Part shown: one piece after another, positions 18,007 to 29,007 of the stretch | Layout of the letters: each line of letters starts with the position of its first letter | Position numbering within the stretch: the first letter of the stretch is position 1 | Source: Stenotrophomonas lacuserhaii | Lineage (GTDB): Bacteria > Pseudomonadota > Gammaproteobacteria > Xanthomonadales > Xanthomonadaceae | Reading direction: 5' to 3' | Length of the DNA stretch: 64,000 bases | NCBI RefSeq assembly: GCF_014836545.1 | Contig: NZ_JACSQS010000001.1 | Location: 362,928 to 426,927 of the forward strand | The notes under the pieces: model-generated | The model's input: only the letters and a program-made list of their open reading frames with translations | What the model was told of the DNA's origin: nothing | The model's database searches: none | Program-made: the position numbers and the translations under genes

Positions 18007-19175
18007 TGCACCACGATTACGACCTCATCCTGGTGGGCGGTGGCCTGGCCAACGGGCTGATCGCCCTGCGCCTGCAGTCGCTGCGGCCGCAGTTGCGGGT
18101 GCTGCTGCTGGAAGCTGGCGACCGCCTGGGCGGCAATCACACATGGTCCTTCCACCAGCACGACCTGGAGCCATCCCAGTGGGCGTGGGTCGCCCCGCTG
18201 GTGTCGCATCGCTGGCAGGGGCAGCAGGTCCGGTTTCCCGGGCACCGCCGGCAGCTGCGCGCCGGCTACGCCAGCATCCTCACGGAAACGTTCGACACTT
18301 GCCTGCGTGAGCGCCTGGGCACGGCGGCGTGCTGTGGCAGCCGGGTGGTGGACATCGGCCCTGGGCAGGTCCGCCTGGCCGATGGACGCACGTTGCACGC
18401 CGGCGCGGTCATCGACGGCCGCGGCCCTTCGGCGACCCCGCACATGACCCTGGGCAGACAGGCTTTCCTCGGCCAGGTCGTGCGCACCGCGGTCCCGCAT
18501 GGGCTGCGCTTCCCGATCATCATGGATGCGGACGTAGCGCAGGGCGAGGGGTATCGGTTCGTGTACACCCTGCCGTTCGCCGATGATCTGCTGCTGATCG
18601 AAGACACCCATTACGTGGACGGTGCGGGCCCGTCGGCGGCGCAGTTCCGCGACAACATCGCCGATTACGCGCGCGCGCAGGGCTGGGAAATACAGCAGGT
18701 GCTGCGCGAAGAGCAGGGCGTGTTGCCAATCACCCTCGCAGGGGACCTCAACGCCTTCCATGACGCGCTTGATGGCCAACCCAGCGTGGGTCTGCGTGCC
18801 GGCCTGTTCCACCCGACCACGGGCTATTCGCTGCCCGAAGCCGTGCGGCTGGCCGAGCACGTGGCGCAACTACCACGGCTGGATGCGCCGTCGCTGTCTG
18901 CCTCCCTGCAGCGCTACACCCGCCAACGCTGGCAGCAGCAGGGTTTCTTCCGGATGCTCAACCGCATGCTGTTCCTGGCCGGCCCCGCCAACCGGCGCTG
19001 GACGGTCATGCAGCGCTTCTACTCCCTGCCTGAGCCGCTCATCGAACGTTTCTACGCCGGCAGGCTCCGCTGGGCCGACAAGCTGAGACTGCTTTCCGGC
19101 AAGCCGCCGGTGCCGCTGCTGGAGGCGGCTCGAGCGGCGCTTGCTTCGCATGCTTTTCTGCAAAGGAATTCCTGA
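18006..19175 (+). CDS. crtY: Lycopene beta-cyclase
   Basis: 389-residue CrtY-type cyclase that closes both ends of lycopene to beta-carotene. The N terminus is a dinucleotide-binding fold, YDLILVGGGLANGLIALRL, followed by GGNHTWSFHQHD. The central VIDGRG (about 136-141) and FPIIMDADVAQGEGYRFVY segments are the family core; LIEDTHY and HPTTGYSLPEAV follow. The start overlaps the crtX stop by one base. The crtI start follows directly after its stop codon. Confidence 0.94.
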   Translation: MHHDYDLILVGGGLANGLIALRLQSLRPQLRVLLLEAGDRLGGNHTWSFHQHDLEPSQWAWVAPLVSHRWQGQQVRFPGHRRQLRAGYASILTETFDTCLRERLGTAACCGSRVVDIGPGQVRLADGRTLHAGAVIDGRGPSATPHMTLGRQAFLGQVVRTAVPHGLRFPIIMDADVAQGEGYRFVYTLPFADDLLLIEDTHYVDGAGPSAAQFRDNIADYARAQGWEIQQVLREEQGVLPITLAGDLNAFHDALDGQPSVGLRAGLFHPTTGYSLPEAVRLAEHVAQLPRLDAPSLSASLQRYTRQRWQQQGFFRMLNRMLFLAGPANRRWTVMQRFYSLPEPLIERFYAGRLRWADKLRLLSGKPPVPLLEAARAALASHAFLQRNS

Positions 19176-20666
19176 ATGCCCATGCCCAAACGCGCCGTCG
19201 TCATCGGTGCCGGATTTGGTGGACTTGCCCTTGCCATCCGCCTGCAGGCCGGTGGCTGCCAGACCACGCTGCTGGAAAAACGAGACAAACCCGGCGGTCG
19301 CGCCTATGTGTATGAGGACGACGGCTTCACCTTCGATGCAGGACCCACCGTCATCACCGACCCCTCCGCGCTGGAGGAGCTGTTCACCCTGGCTGGCCGC
19401 AGGATGTCCGACTACGTCGAGCTGCTTCCGGTGGATCCGTTCTACCGGCTCGGCTGGGAGGACGGGACGCGGTTCGACTATGTCAACGACCAGCAGTCGC
19501 TGGAACGTCAGATCCACGCCCTGCAGCCGGACGATGTCGAAGGTTACCGGCGCTTCCTGGCGTACTCGCGCGCGGTGTTCAAGGAGGGGTATCTCAAGCT
19601 TGGAGCCGTCCCGTTCCTGTCCTTCCGTGACATGCTGGCAGCCGCACCGCAGCTGGCGCGCCTGCAGGCATGGCGCAGCGTCTACGGCATGGTGTCCCGC
19701 TTCATCAAGGACGAGCACCTGCGGCAGGCGTTCTCGTTCCACTCACTACTGGTGGGCGGAAACCCGTTCGCGACCTCATCGATCTATACCCTGATCCACG
19801 CGCTGGAGCGCGAGTGGGGAGTGTGGTTTCCACGCGGGGGAACCGGCGCACTGATACGCGCGATGGTGCGCCTGTTCCAGGATCTCGGCGGCGAGTTGAA
19901 GTTGAACGCCGATGTGGCCCGCATCGAGGTGGAGGCCAACCGTGCCTGCGCGGTGACGCTGCAGGACGGGGAGCGGATCGAGCTGGACATGCTGGCATCC
20001 AATGCCGATGTCGTGCATACCTACCGGCAGTTGCTTGGCCACCATCCGCGTGGCGTCGCCCACGGCAGGAAGCTTGCCGGAAAGCGTTCCAGCATGTCCC
20101 TGTTCGTGCTGTATTTCGGCCTCCGGACGCGTCACGAAGACCTGCGCCATCATACCGTCTGCTTCGGCCAGCGATATCGCGGCCTGATCGATGAGATCTT
20201 CAACGGCGACAAGCTGGCCGACGATTTCTCGCTGTACCTGCACAATCCCTGCGTCACCGATGCGTCGCTGGCGCCGTCCGGGTGCAGCAGCCTGTACGTG
20301 CTGGCACCTGTACCGCACCTTGGCAACGCTGACATCGATTGGGACGTGGAGGGGCCGCGCTACCGCGAACGGATATTCGACTATCTGGAAAAACACTACA
20401 TACCCGGGCTGCGGAAAGACCTGGTGACCAGCCGCTTCATGACACCCTTTGATTTCCGCGACACGCTCAACGCGCACCACGGCTCGGCATTCTCGCTGGA
20501 ACCGGTGCTCACCCAGAGCGCCTGGTTCCGTCCGCACAACCGCGACAGCACCCTGGCCAATCTCTATCTGGTCGGTGCGGGCACGCATCCCGGCGCCGGG
20601 GTGCCCGGCGTGGTGGCATCGGCCAAGGCGACCGCGGGCCTGATGCTGCAGGAGGCGGGGCAGTGA
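19176..20666 (+). CDS. crtI: Phytoene desaturase
   Basis: 496-residue CrtI desaturase: four dehydrogenations of phytoene to lycopene with FAD at the membrane. N-terminal FAD fold VVIGAGFGGLALAIRLQ, then KPGGRAYVYEDDGFTFDAGP (about 40-60). The C-terminal bacterial carotene-desaturase signature reads LYLVGAGTHPGAGVPGV near residue 470. AAAGGAA precedes the start by about 8 bases inside the end of crtY. Its stop overlaps the crtB GTG start. Confidence 0.96.
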   Translation: MPMPKRAVVIGAGFGGLALAIRLQAGGCQTTLLEKRDKPGGRAYVYEDDGFTFDAGPTVITDPSALEELFTLAGRRMSDYVELLPVDPFYRLGWEDGTRFDYVNDQQSLERQIHALQPDDVEGYRRFLAYSRAVFKEGYLKLGAVPFLSFRDMLAAAPQLARLQAWRSVYGMVSRFIKDEHLRQAFSFHSLLVGGNPFATSSIYTLIHALEREWGVWFPRGGTGALIRAMVRLFQDLGGELKLNADVARIEVEANRACAVTLQDGERIELDMLASNADVVHTYRQLLGHHPRGVAHGRKLAGKRSSMSLFVLYFGLRTRHEDLRHHTVCFGQRYRGLIDEIFNGDKLADDFSLYLHNPCVTDASLAPSGCSSLYVLAPVPHLGNADIDWDVEGPRYRERIFDYLEKHYIPGLRKDLVTSRFMTPFDFRDTLNAHHGSAFSLEPVLTQSAWFRPHNRDSTLANLYLVGAGTHPGAGVPGVVASAKATAGLMLQEAGQ

Positions 20667-21604
20667 CCGATGCGCTCGAGCGCCAGGCGCGCGTGACCAT
20701 CAGTCGGGGTTCGAAGAGTTTCGCCGTTGCATCACGGGTGTTCGATGCACGCACCCGGCGCGGGGCGACCCTGTTGTACACCTGGTGCCGCCACTGCGAC
20801 GACGTCGTGGACGGGCAGGTCCTCGGCCATCGCGACGTCCCGGCGTCGGCTTCGGATACCGGCGAGGCGCTGGCCGAACTACGCCGGTGCACTGCGCTGG
20901 CCTACCAGCAGCCCCTCCTGCAGGACCCACCCTTTGCCGCCCTGCAGGAAGTGGTTCGTACGTTTGCGATTCCGGCCCGGCATGCGCAGGCGCATCTGGA
21001 CGGCTTTGCAATGGATGTGGCGGGACGCGAGTACCGCACCTTCGACGACACCCTGGAGTACTGCTATCACGTTGCCGGCGTGGTGGGCATCATGATGTGC
21101 CACATCATGGGGCCGACCGAGCCTGCCGTGCTTGACCGCGCCGCCGACCTGGGACTGGCGTTCCAGCTGAGCAACATCGCGCGCGACGTGGTGGAGGACG
21201 CCCAGGCAGGGCGTTGTTACCTGCCCGTCGACTGGCTGGAACAGGCGGGGTTGAACCCGCGCAACCACGCCGATCAGGCGCACCGGCAGGCGCTGGCGGG
21301 CGTCGTGGCGCGTTTGCTGGAATCGGCCGAGACCTACTACGCTTCCGCGCTGAAGGGGCTGCCCGCCCTACCTGCGCGCTCTGCCTGGGCCGTGGCCACC
21401 GCGCACGGCATCTACCGCGAAATCGGCCTGCACGTGCGCGCCCTCGGGCCTGCGGCTTGGGACCAGCGGGTATCCACCTCGACCAGCGACAAGCTCCGGC
21501 TGCTGCTACGAGGCGCATACCAGGCGCGCGCTTCGCGCGGTGACGGGGTCGCTGCGGCGCAGGGCAGGCCGGCGACTCTCTGGCAGCGGCCCGGGCGCGC
21601 CTGA
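20663..21604 (+). CDS. crtB: Phytoene synthase
   Basis: Joins two GGPP into phytoene. The two Asp-rich motifs of squalene/phytoene synthases are present: DDVVD in YTWCRHCDDVVDG (about 45) and NIARDVVEDAQAGRCYLP (about 170-187). The start is GTG within GTGA, overlapping the crtI stop. 313 residues, normal for the family; the last 20 residues are a basic tail. Last gene of the forward operon, convergent with crtZ 35 bases away. Confidence 0.96.
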   Translation: MTDALERQARVTISRGSKSFAVASRVFDARTRRGATLLYTWCRHCDDVVDGQVLGHRDVPASASDTGEALAELRRCTALAYQQPLLQDPPFAALQEVVRTFAIPARHAQAHLDGFAMDVAGREYRTFDDTLEYCYHVAGVVGIMMCHIMGPTEPAVLDRAADLGLAFQLSNIARDVVEDAQAGRCYLPVDWLEQAGLNPRNHADQAHRQALAGVVARLLESAETYYASALKGLPALPARSAWAVATAHGIYREIGLHVRALGPAAWDQRVSTSTSDKLRLLLRGAYQARASRGDGVAAAQGRPATLWQRPGRA

Positions 21605-21639
21605 TGGCCGCAGCATCGCACCGGCACGCCTGCCTGGGA

Positions 21640-22140
21640 TCACGACCGCGGTTCGCGCGTCCTGCCCACGCGGCCGCCGTGCAGGCGCTGCAGCTCGCGC
21701 TTCAACCGGTCCACCGGCGGCGCCCACAGGAATCCGAACGACACGCAGCCCTCGCGGCCCTGCACCGCATGGTGCATCCGGTGGGCCTGGTAGAGCCGTT
21801 TGAGGTAGCCGCGGCGCGGCGCATGGCGGAAAAGCCAGCGCCGATGCACCAGGCCATCATGGGCGATGAAATAAAGCATCCCGTACCCGGTCATGCCTGC
21901 GCCGACCCATTCCAGCGGATGCCAGCCGCGCGTGCCGAGGTAGATCAGCACGATGGCGATCGCGGCGAACACGACCGCGTACAGATCATTTCGCTCGAAG
22001 CGTCCCGTGCGTGGCTCATGGTGCGACCTGTGCCAGCCCCAGCCCCAGCCATGCATGACATGCCGGTGGACGAGGGCGGAGAACACCTCCATTCCCGCGA
22101 GAGTGGAGAGAAACACCAGCGTATTGACCAGAGGACTCAC
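21640..22140 (-). CDS. crtZ: Beta-carotene hydroxylase
   Basis: Non-haem di-iron hydroxylase that adds 3- and 3'-hydroxyls to beta-carotene, giving zeaxanthin. All histidine boxes are present: HRHVMH, HRSHH, HDGLVH and HRMHH. The start is taken as GTG 22140, which gives 166 residues and aligns end to end with Pantoea CrtZ; a GTG at 22173 is also open. Several hydrophobic helices place it in the membrane. It faces crtB from the other strand, the usual arrangement of the Pantoea cluster, so it needs its own promoter. Confidence 0.93.
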   Translation of the reverse strand: MSPLVNTLVFLSTLAGMEVFSALVHRHVMHGWGWGWHRSHHEPRTGRFERNDLYAVVFAAIAIVLIYLGTRGWHPLEWVGAGMTGYGMLYFIAHDGLVHRRWLFRHAPRRGYLKRLYQAHRMHHAVQGREGCVSFGFLWAPPVDRLKRELQRLHGGRVGRTREPRS

Positions 22141-22220
22141 GGTAGGCAGGCGGCAACGGGACAGAGAGGCCACTCTAGCAAACGCCCATGCGAGGCCAGT
22201 GAGGGAAGTGCAGCGCCCTG

Positions 22221-22844
22221 ATGAACAGGCCCGATTCCACCGCCGGCCACGACTATCCAGGGCGCCCTGATGCCTGGCTGCGCGCCTGTTTCGAACAACG
22301 CACCACCGCCACCGCCGCGCTGCTGGCGGTCCACCTGCTGTGGCTGCTCGGCGCCGGGCGCCCCTGGGGATGTATCGGCGGAGACACCTTCGCCTGGCAG
22401 CCCGGATCCGGCGTTGCGCACAATTCGCAGCATCTGGCGGACTGGTATGCCCTGCTGCATGGCGGCTTCGGCATCGGGCTGGCCTGGGCGCTGCGCACGC
22501 TGAGGCCGCGCTGGCAACGGCAGGACGCCTGGCTGGTCGCGTTGGCCTGCAGCACGGTGTGGGAGGTCGTGGAAAACACGCCCTTCGTCATCTCGCTGCT
22601 GGACAACACGACCAACATGGCGCCGGATTACAGCGGGGACAGCGTCGTCAACTCGCTTGCCGATACCGGGTGGGTCCTGCTGGGCTTCTGGTTGGCCTGG
22701 CGTATGCCGGGGCGATGGGCACTGGCCGTGATCGTGCTGCTGGAACTGACGGTGTCGCTGGCCATCGCGGACGGGTGGGTACTCACCGCATTTCGCCTGC
22801 TCGCCGGCCTGCTCGGGCGCGGCGCGGTGGCGCTGGCAGGCTGA
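22221..22844 (+). CDS. DUF2585 (UPF0314) membrane protein
   Basis: 207 residues with about five hydrophobic segments. The conserved motifs of the family are all visible: NSQHLADWYALLHGG (about 75-90), WEVVENTPFVI (about 115) and YSGDSVVNSLADTGW (about 138). The acidic and His residues sit near membrane edges, which would fit an enzyme or metal site, but no function is known. Family named from the motifs. It follows crtZ on the opposite strand, 80 bases away. Confidence 0.82.
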   Translation: MNRPDSTAGHDYPGRPDAWLRACFEQRTTATAALLAVHLLWLLGAGRPWGCIGGDTFAWQPGSGVAHNSQHLADWYALLHGGFGIGLAWALRTLRPRWQRQDAWLVALACSTVWEVVENTPFVISLLDNTTNMAPDYSGDSVVNSLADTGWVLLGFWLAWRMPGRWALAVIVLLELTVSLAIADGWVLTAFRLLAGLLGRGAVALAG

Positions 22845-22854
22845 GGCGCCGCGT

Positions 22855-23016
22855 TCAACGTCCGGGCTGCTGCGCTGCCCCTTTCTTGTCCACGTGTTTG
22901 CCAGGTTCCTGCGGCGTATCGGGATTGCCGTTGCGCGACAGCCAGATGCACGACGGCCCCACCATCGCCAGGATGCCGATCACCACGATCAACAGGAGCT
23001 TGGTACTCTTTTTCAT
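22855..23016 (-). CDS. Small single-pass membrane or exported peptide, 53 residues
   Basis: Starts MKKSTKLLLIVVIGILAMVG, one hydrophobic helix after a basic start, then a polar tail (PDTPQEPGKHVDKKGAAQQ). ATG 23016 has AGGTAG upstream. A cysteine after the hydrophobic part (GPSC) is a poor lipobox. Cannot be assigned. The real gene is shorter than the open frame around it. Confidence 0.6.
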   Translation of the reverse strand: MKKSTKLLLIVVIGILAMVGPSCIWLSRNGNPDTPQEPGKHVDKKGAAQQPGR

Positions 23017-23129
23017 GCCACTACCTGCGTCCAGACTGTGCCCAGAGAATAGGCAGGGCAGCGTCAGTCTGGTGTGTTCGCGGCATGCCCGGCGCGGACG
23101 CCGGATGGCGCCCGCCCGGCCATGCAACC

Positions 23130-23693
23130 TTACTTCGGCATCAGTACGGTATCGATCACGTGGACCACGCCGTTTGACTGCATCACGTCAGCGGTGCTGA
23201 CCGACGCCTTGCCTCCCTTGTTGTCCACAATCCAGAGCTTGCCCTGGTGCAGCTTGAAGGTCAGCGGCTCCCCTTGCACGGTGGAAAGCGTGGCGGCCCC
23301 GCCTTGCCGGGTAGCCGCCGCGGTCAATTCGGCGGCGGTGTGTTTGCCGGGGACGACGTGGTAGGTCAGGATTTTCGACAGGGTGGCCTTGTTTTCGGGT
23401 TTGACCAGCGTATCCACGGTACCGGCCGGGAGCTTGTTGAAGGCGGCGTTGGTGGGAGCGAACACGGTGAACGGGCCCGGGCCGCTGAGGGTTTCCACCA
23501 GGCCGGCAGCCTTCACCGCCGCAACCAGTGTGGTGTGGTCCTTCGACGCGCTGGCGTTCTCGACAATGGTCCTGGTCGGCTCCATCGGTGCGCCGCCGAC
23601 CATCGGCGGATCGGCGGCAAAGGCGGGCGCTGCGATGGACCCGAGAACGACAAGGCCGGTAGCGAGGGCGAGCTTCCTGATAGTGGCTTGCAC
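23130..23693 (-). CDS. Fasciclin (FAS1) domain protein, exported
   Basis: GTG 23693 is the start: AGGAG lies 7 bases upstream and a signal peptide follows (residues 1 to about 27, ending AFA). One FAS1 domain fills the mature protein, with the two conserved boxes FTVFAPTNAAFNKLP (about 80-94) and ILTYHVVPGKH (about 118-128), and VVHVIDTVLMPK at the end. 187 residues. FAS1 proteins are secreted and often mediate adhesion; in bacteria the partner is usually unknown. Divergent from the first GH3 gene, sharing 289 bases of control region. Confidence 0.92.
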   Translation of the reverse strand: MQATIRKLALATGLVVLGSIAAPAFAADPPMVGGAPMEPTRTIVENASASKDHTTLVAAVKAAGLVETLSGPGPFTVFAPTNAAFNKLPAGTVDTLVKPENKATLSKILTYHVVPGKHTAAELTAAATRQGGAATLSTVQGEPLTFKLHQGKLWIVDNKGGKASVSTADVMQSNGVVHVIDTVLMPK

Positions 23694-23898
23694 GGTGCGT
23701 CTCCTGTTCTTCCCTCGGATGAGGGGGTACTTCAGATACGCGGCAGACAGCACGCTGGATGCAGTAGCGTGCAACTTTCTTTTTCCCGCAGGCGCCGACC
23801 TCCCGCCACGGTCATGCTGCGACGCAGCGTACCGGCTCCGATCCACGGCCCACGGTCTACGCCGCGCAAGGGGTGCCCTGCGCATGGGAGCTTCGCCG

Positions 23899-23927
23899 TT
23901 GACAGCGTTGTCAATCCGGACATAGAA
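23899..23927 (+). promoter_or_regulatory. Promoter with overlapping palindromic operator before GH3 gene
   Basis: TTGACAGCGTTGTCAA at 23899-23914 is a near-perfect 16-bp palindrome (14 of 16 positions) whose left half is a consensus -35 box. ATAGAA at 23922-23927 is 17 bases after the -35 and serves as a -10. The layout is a repressor site laid on a sigma-70 promoter, as is usual for LacI-type control of sugar genes. It lies 72 bases before the GH3 start; a divergent fasciclin gene is on the other side. Seen by eye; the regulator is not identified. Confidence 0.55.
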
Positions 23928-23982
23928 CGTTCCTGCGTAGCGCCCGCGCGCCCCGTCCTGATTCGAAAGGAATTCGCCGATC

Positions 23983-26505
<2,523 letters not shown>

Positions 26506-26522
26506 TCGCACGTCCAGGTGAT

Positions 26523-26590
26523 CGCCGACCAGAGGTCGGCGTGAACCTGTGAAGAGACACGGACCCGGCAGCGCCGAGCGATGCTCGGCG
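26523..26590. repeat. Two REP-like hairpins after GH3 gene
   Basis: GCCGAC and GTCGGC flank a short loop at about 26524-26540, and CGCCGAGC/GCTCGGCG with loop GAT occupies 26572-26590. The second is almost the same stem as in the REP cluster at 12798 and is preceded by GCAG rather than GTAG. Both are between convergent genes, as expected for REP elements. Likely degenerate copies of the same family. Confidence 0.6.
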
Positions 26591-26602
26591 GCGCCTGCAC
26601 GC

Positions 26603-27070
26603 TCAGGGGTTGCTGCGCTTCGCGCATCGCGTGATCAGCGCCGCGCTGCCCACCGCGATCGCATCTTCGACCGCGCCGGTGGGCTTCTGGCCATACCGTG
26701 CGATCGCGCGCATGCGCAGGTTGAAAGTGAGGTAGGCCATGCCGACCGCGGTCCCTGCGCCGAGCACCGCGCCCAGCCCGCGCTGGCTGCGTGGGGCAAG
26801 CGCGGCACCGGCCAGCATGCCGGTGGCCACGCGCGCGACCATCCCGGCGGGCACGATGCGATCCGGCGCGGTCTTCATCTTGTCGCCGAGAAGTTCACCG
26901 CCGGCCAACGCCAGCATGCCTGCCGACGCCAGCGGATTGCACAACAGCCGCGGCGCACCGTTGTCGGCAGGCAGGGTGCCGGTGCGCGCGGCATTGGTCA
27001 CTGCCGCCAGCGGCGTCATCGCACGCATCCCGGCGACCGCGCCCATCAGTATCGAATGGATCAATGCCAT
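26603..27070 (-). CDS. DUF4126 membrane protein
   Basis: ATG 27070 with GGAGG 5 bases upstream gives 155 residues. The family start is seen as MGAVAGMRAMTPLAAVTN. Several small-residue-rich hydrophobic segments follow (LASAGMLALAGGEL, GMLAGAALAP, GLGAVLGAGTAVGMAYL), and the C terminus is basic. Unknown function; family assigned by the MRAMTPLA motif. A 54-residue gene lies 11 bases upstream on the same strand. Confidence 0.8.
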   Translation of the reverse strand: MALIHSILMGAVAGMRAMTPLAAVTNAARTGTLPADNGAPRLLCNPLASAGMLALAGGELLGDKMKTAPDRIVPAGMVARVATGMLAGAALAPRSQRGLGAVLGAGTAVGMAYLTFNLRMRAIARYGQKPTGAVEDAIAVGSAALITRCAKRSNP

Positions 27071-27081
27071 GACGGCCTCCT

Positions 27082-27246
27082 TCAGGGACGGGGCGGCTTT
27101 TCGTAGTCGTCGGGGGTAGCGGTGTGTTCGGATTCCGGCATGTCCTTGTCCTTCCAGCGCGCATCCTCGTTGCGCAGTTTGTCGGGCGTGTGCGCCTTTT
27201 CCTGGTCGTCCACGTCGCCGGTGGGGTTCAACGGTAGCTTGCTCAT
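27082..27246 (-). CDS. Small hydrophilic protein, 54 residues
   Basis: MSKLPLNPTGDVDDQEKAHT is followed by more Asp, Lys, Glu and Pro (WKDKDMPESEHTATPDDYEK); no hydrophobic core, so probably disordered in the cytoplasm. ATG 27246 has GGAG 6 bases upstream. It precedes the DUF4126 gene by 11 bases and probably shares its transcript. Not recognised; too small for a fold call. Confidence 0.6.
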   Translation of the reverse strand: MSKLPLNPTGDVDDQEKAHTPDKLRNEDARWKDKDMPESEHTATPDDYEKPPRP

Positions 27247-27427
27247 CGGGGTCTCCGTGCAGCGTGCCTGCGTGCCGGGGACTGGCAGCATGGCCGTGCA
27301 GACGAACGATGCGCGCTGACAGGTGAGTGCGATGTCGCCTAGGTTGCACGTGCCCACCACATCGCGGTCACCAGCGGGTTACGGCACGGCGGTTATCACT
27401 GGGCCACCATAGCGTGAGGATCTCTCG

Positions 27428-28591
27428 ATGCGTGCACTGACTTATCACGGCAGCAAAGACGTCCGCATGGACACCGTTCCCGACCCGGCCCTTGCCGCGT
27501 CCGATGACATCATCCTGCGCGTTACCGCCACCGCCATCTGCGGTTCCGACCTGCACCTTTACCACGGAAAAATCCCCGACCTGCACACCGGCGACGTGCT
27601 CGGCCACGAGTTCATGGGGATCGTGGAAGAGGTCGGCAGCGGCGTCACCGCGCTGCAGCCGGGAGACCGGGTGGTGGTGCCGTTCGTCGTGGCCTGCGGC
27701 GAGTGTTTCCATTGCCGGTTGGCCGAGCACGCCGCCTGCGAAACGACCAATACCGGCAAGGGCGCTGCGCTGAACCAGAAGGGCATACGACCGCCTGCCG
27801 CCCTGTTCGGCTACAGCCACCTGTACGGCGGCGTATCCGGCGGCCAGGCTGAATACGTGCGGGTGCCCAAGGCCAACGTCGGTCCGCTGCGGGTGCCCGA
27901 TGCATTGCCCGATGAACAGGTGTTGTTCCTGTCCGATATTCTGCCGACCGGCTACCAGGCGGCGATCAACGCCGGGGTGAAGCCCGGTTCGACCGTGGCG
28001 ATCTTCGGTGCCGGGCCGGTCGGCCTGATGGCGGCAGCGTGTTGCCGTCTGCTGGGTGCGGAAACCATCTTCATGGTGGACCATCTGGCGTATCGCTTGG
28101 CCTTTGCCGTGCAGACCTACGGGGTCACGCCGGTCAACTTCGCCCAGATCGAAGATCCCGCTGACTACATCATCACCCAGACCAACGGACGCGGCGTGGA
28201 TGCGTCGATCGAGGCGGTGGGCTTCGAAGCAGAGGGAAGTGCGCTGGAGACCGCGCTGACCACGCTGAAGGTGGAGGGCAGCAGCGGTGTGGCGATACGC
28301 CAGTGCATCGCCGCCACGCGTCGCTGTGGCACGGTGAGCATTCCCGGTGTCTACGCCGGCTTCCTGCACGGATTCCTGCTCGGCGATGCGTTCGACAAGG
28401 GGCTCACGTTCAAGATGGGCCAGACCCACGTGCAGGGGCTGATGCCGGAACTGCTGGATCTCATCGGCGAGGGCGCGCTGGACCCGGGTGTGATCATCAC
28501 CCACCGCCTGCCACTGGAGGACGCCGTCCGGGGTTACGAGTTGTTTGACCGCAAGGAAGAAGACTGCCGCAAAGTGATCCTGGTGCCGTGA
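27428..28591 (+). CDS. Zinc-dependent alcohol dehydrogenase (FDH/ADH class)
   Basis: 387 residues, MDR superfamily. The catalytic zinc site is seen in [10 protein letters not shown] and GHEFMG (about 38 and 60); the structural zinc loop is shorter than usual, with CGECFHC and AEHAACETT (about 92-110). The Rossmann motif is [19 protein letters not shown], and [10 protein letters not shown] follows. Large insert between catalytic and cofactor domains, as in glutathione-independent formaldehyde dehydrogenases. It may oxidise alcohols or aldehydes; substrate not shown. A single gene with about 180 bases of upstream space. Confidence 0.88.
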   Translation: MRALTYHGSKDVRMDTVPDPALAASDDIILRVTATAICGSDLHLYHGKIPDLHTGDVLGHEFMGIVEEVGSGVTALQPGDRVVVPFVVACGECFHCRLAEHAACETTNTGKGAALNQKGIRPPAALFGYSHLYGGVSGGQAEYVRVPKANVGPLRVPDALPDEQVLFLSDILPTGYQAAINAGVKPGSTVAIFGAGPVGLMAAACCRLLGAETIFMVDHLAYRLAFAVQTYGVTPVNFAQIEDPADYIITQTNGRGVDASIEAVGFEAEGSALETALTTLKVEGSSGVAIRQCIAATRRCGTVSIPGVYAGFLHGFLLGDAFDKGLTFKMGQTHVQGLMPELLDLIGEGALDPGVIITHRLPLEDAVRGYELFDRKEEDCRKVILVP

Positions 28592-28710
28592 CATGCAGGA
28601 ACACGCTACGGCCTTCGCCCGCAACCGGCCGGCGCCCTCGCTGGTATTTTGACGCCGTCTTGGCGCGACCTGCGGAAACTTCAGCATCATCGTGGCAGAG
28701 GAGAGGGGTC

Positions 28711-28995
28711 ATGGCCCAGAAAAGCAGGATCGCACCGGCGCCGAAGGTGCGGAGGGTCGAAGTGATGCCGTTGGACGAAGGCGAAGCGGTGGCGGTGATC
28801 GAGCTGGAATCGGCGCCTCCGGCGCATTGGCTGGAGGCGTTGCAGCGCGAGATGCGCTTCACTGAAGGGCTCGAATCGTCTGCGGCGAAGGTGGACGGCT
28901 GCCATGTCTACCTGCTCGGACTGGAGCCGGGCCTTGGCAGGGCCACGCGGCATGTCGGCCGTTTGCTGGCCACGGTCCCGGCCGTGGCCCGTTGA
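28711..28995 (+). CDS. Small protein of a two-member family
   Basis: 94 residues from ATG 28711, which has GAGGAGAGGGG just upstream. Cytoplasmic, no signal or membrane segment. The middle (KVDGCHVYLLGLEPG) resembles a protein encoded at 31639 (EVDGCWVHFTGVRKS) and both have a short helix before it (WLEALQREM against WAQALANSL). No known domain. The two genes flank the GGDEF gene and a membrane gene. Coding call rests on ribosome site, paralogy and codon use. Confidence 0.6.
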   Translation: MAQKSRIAPAPKVRRVEVMPLDEGEAVAVIELESAPPAHWLEALQREMRFTEGLESSAAKVDGCHVYLLGLEPGLGRATRHVGRLLATVPAVAR

Positions 28996-29007
28996 GCGAA
29001 CGAGTCC

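Noticed and set aside
21640-22173. Longer crtZ start at GTG 22173
   Set aside because: The shorter start at 22140 aligns exactly with known CrtZ; neither has a good ribosome site.
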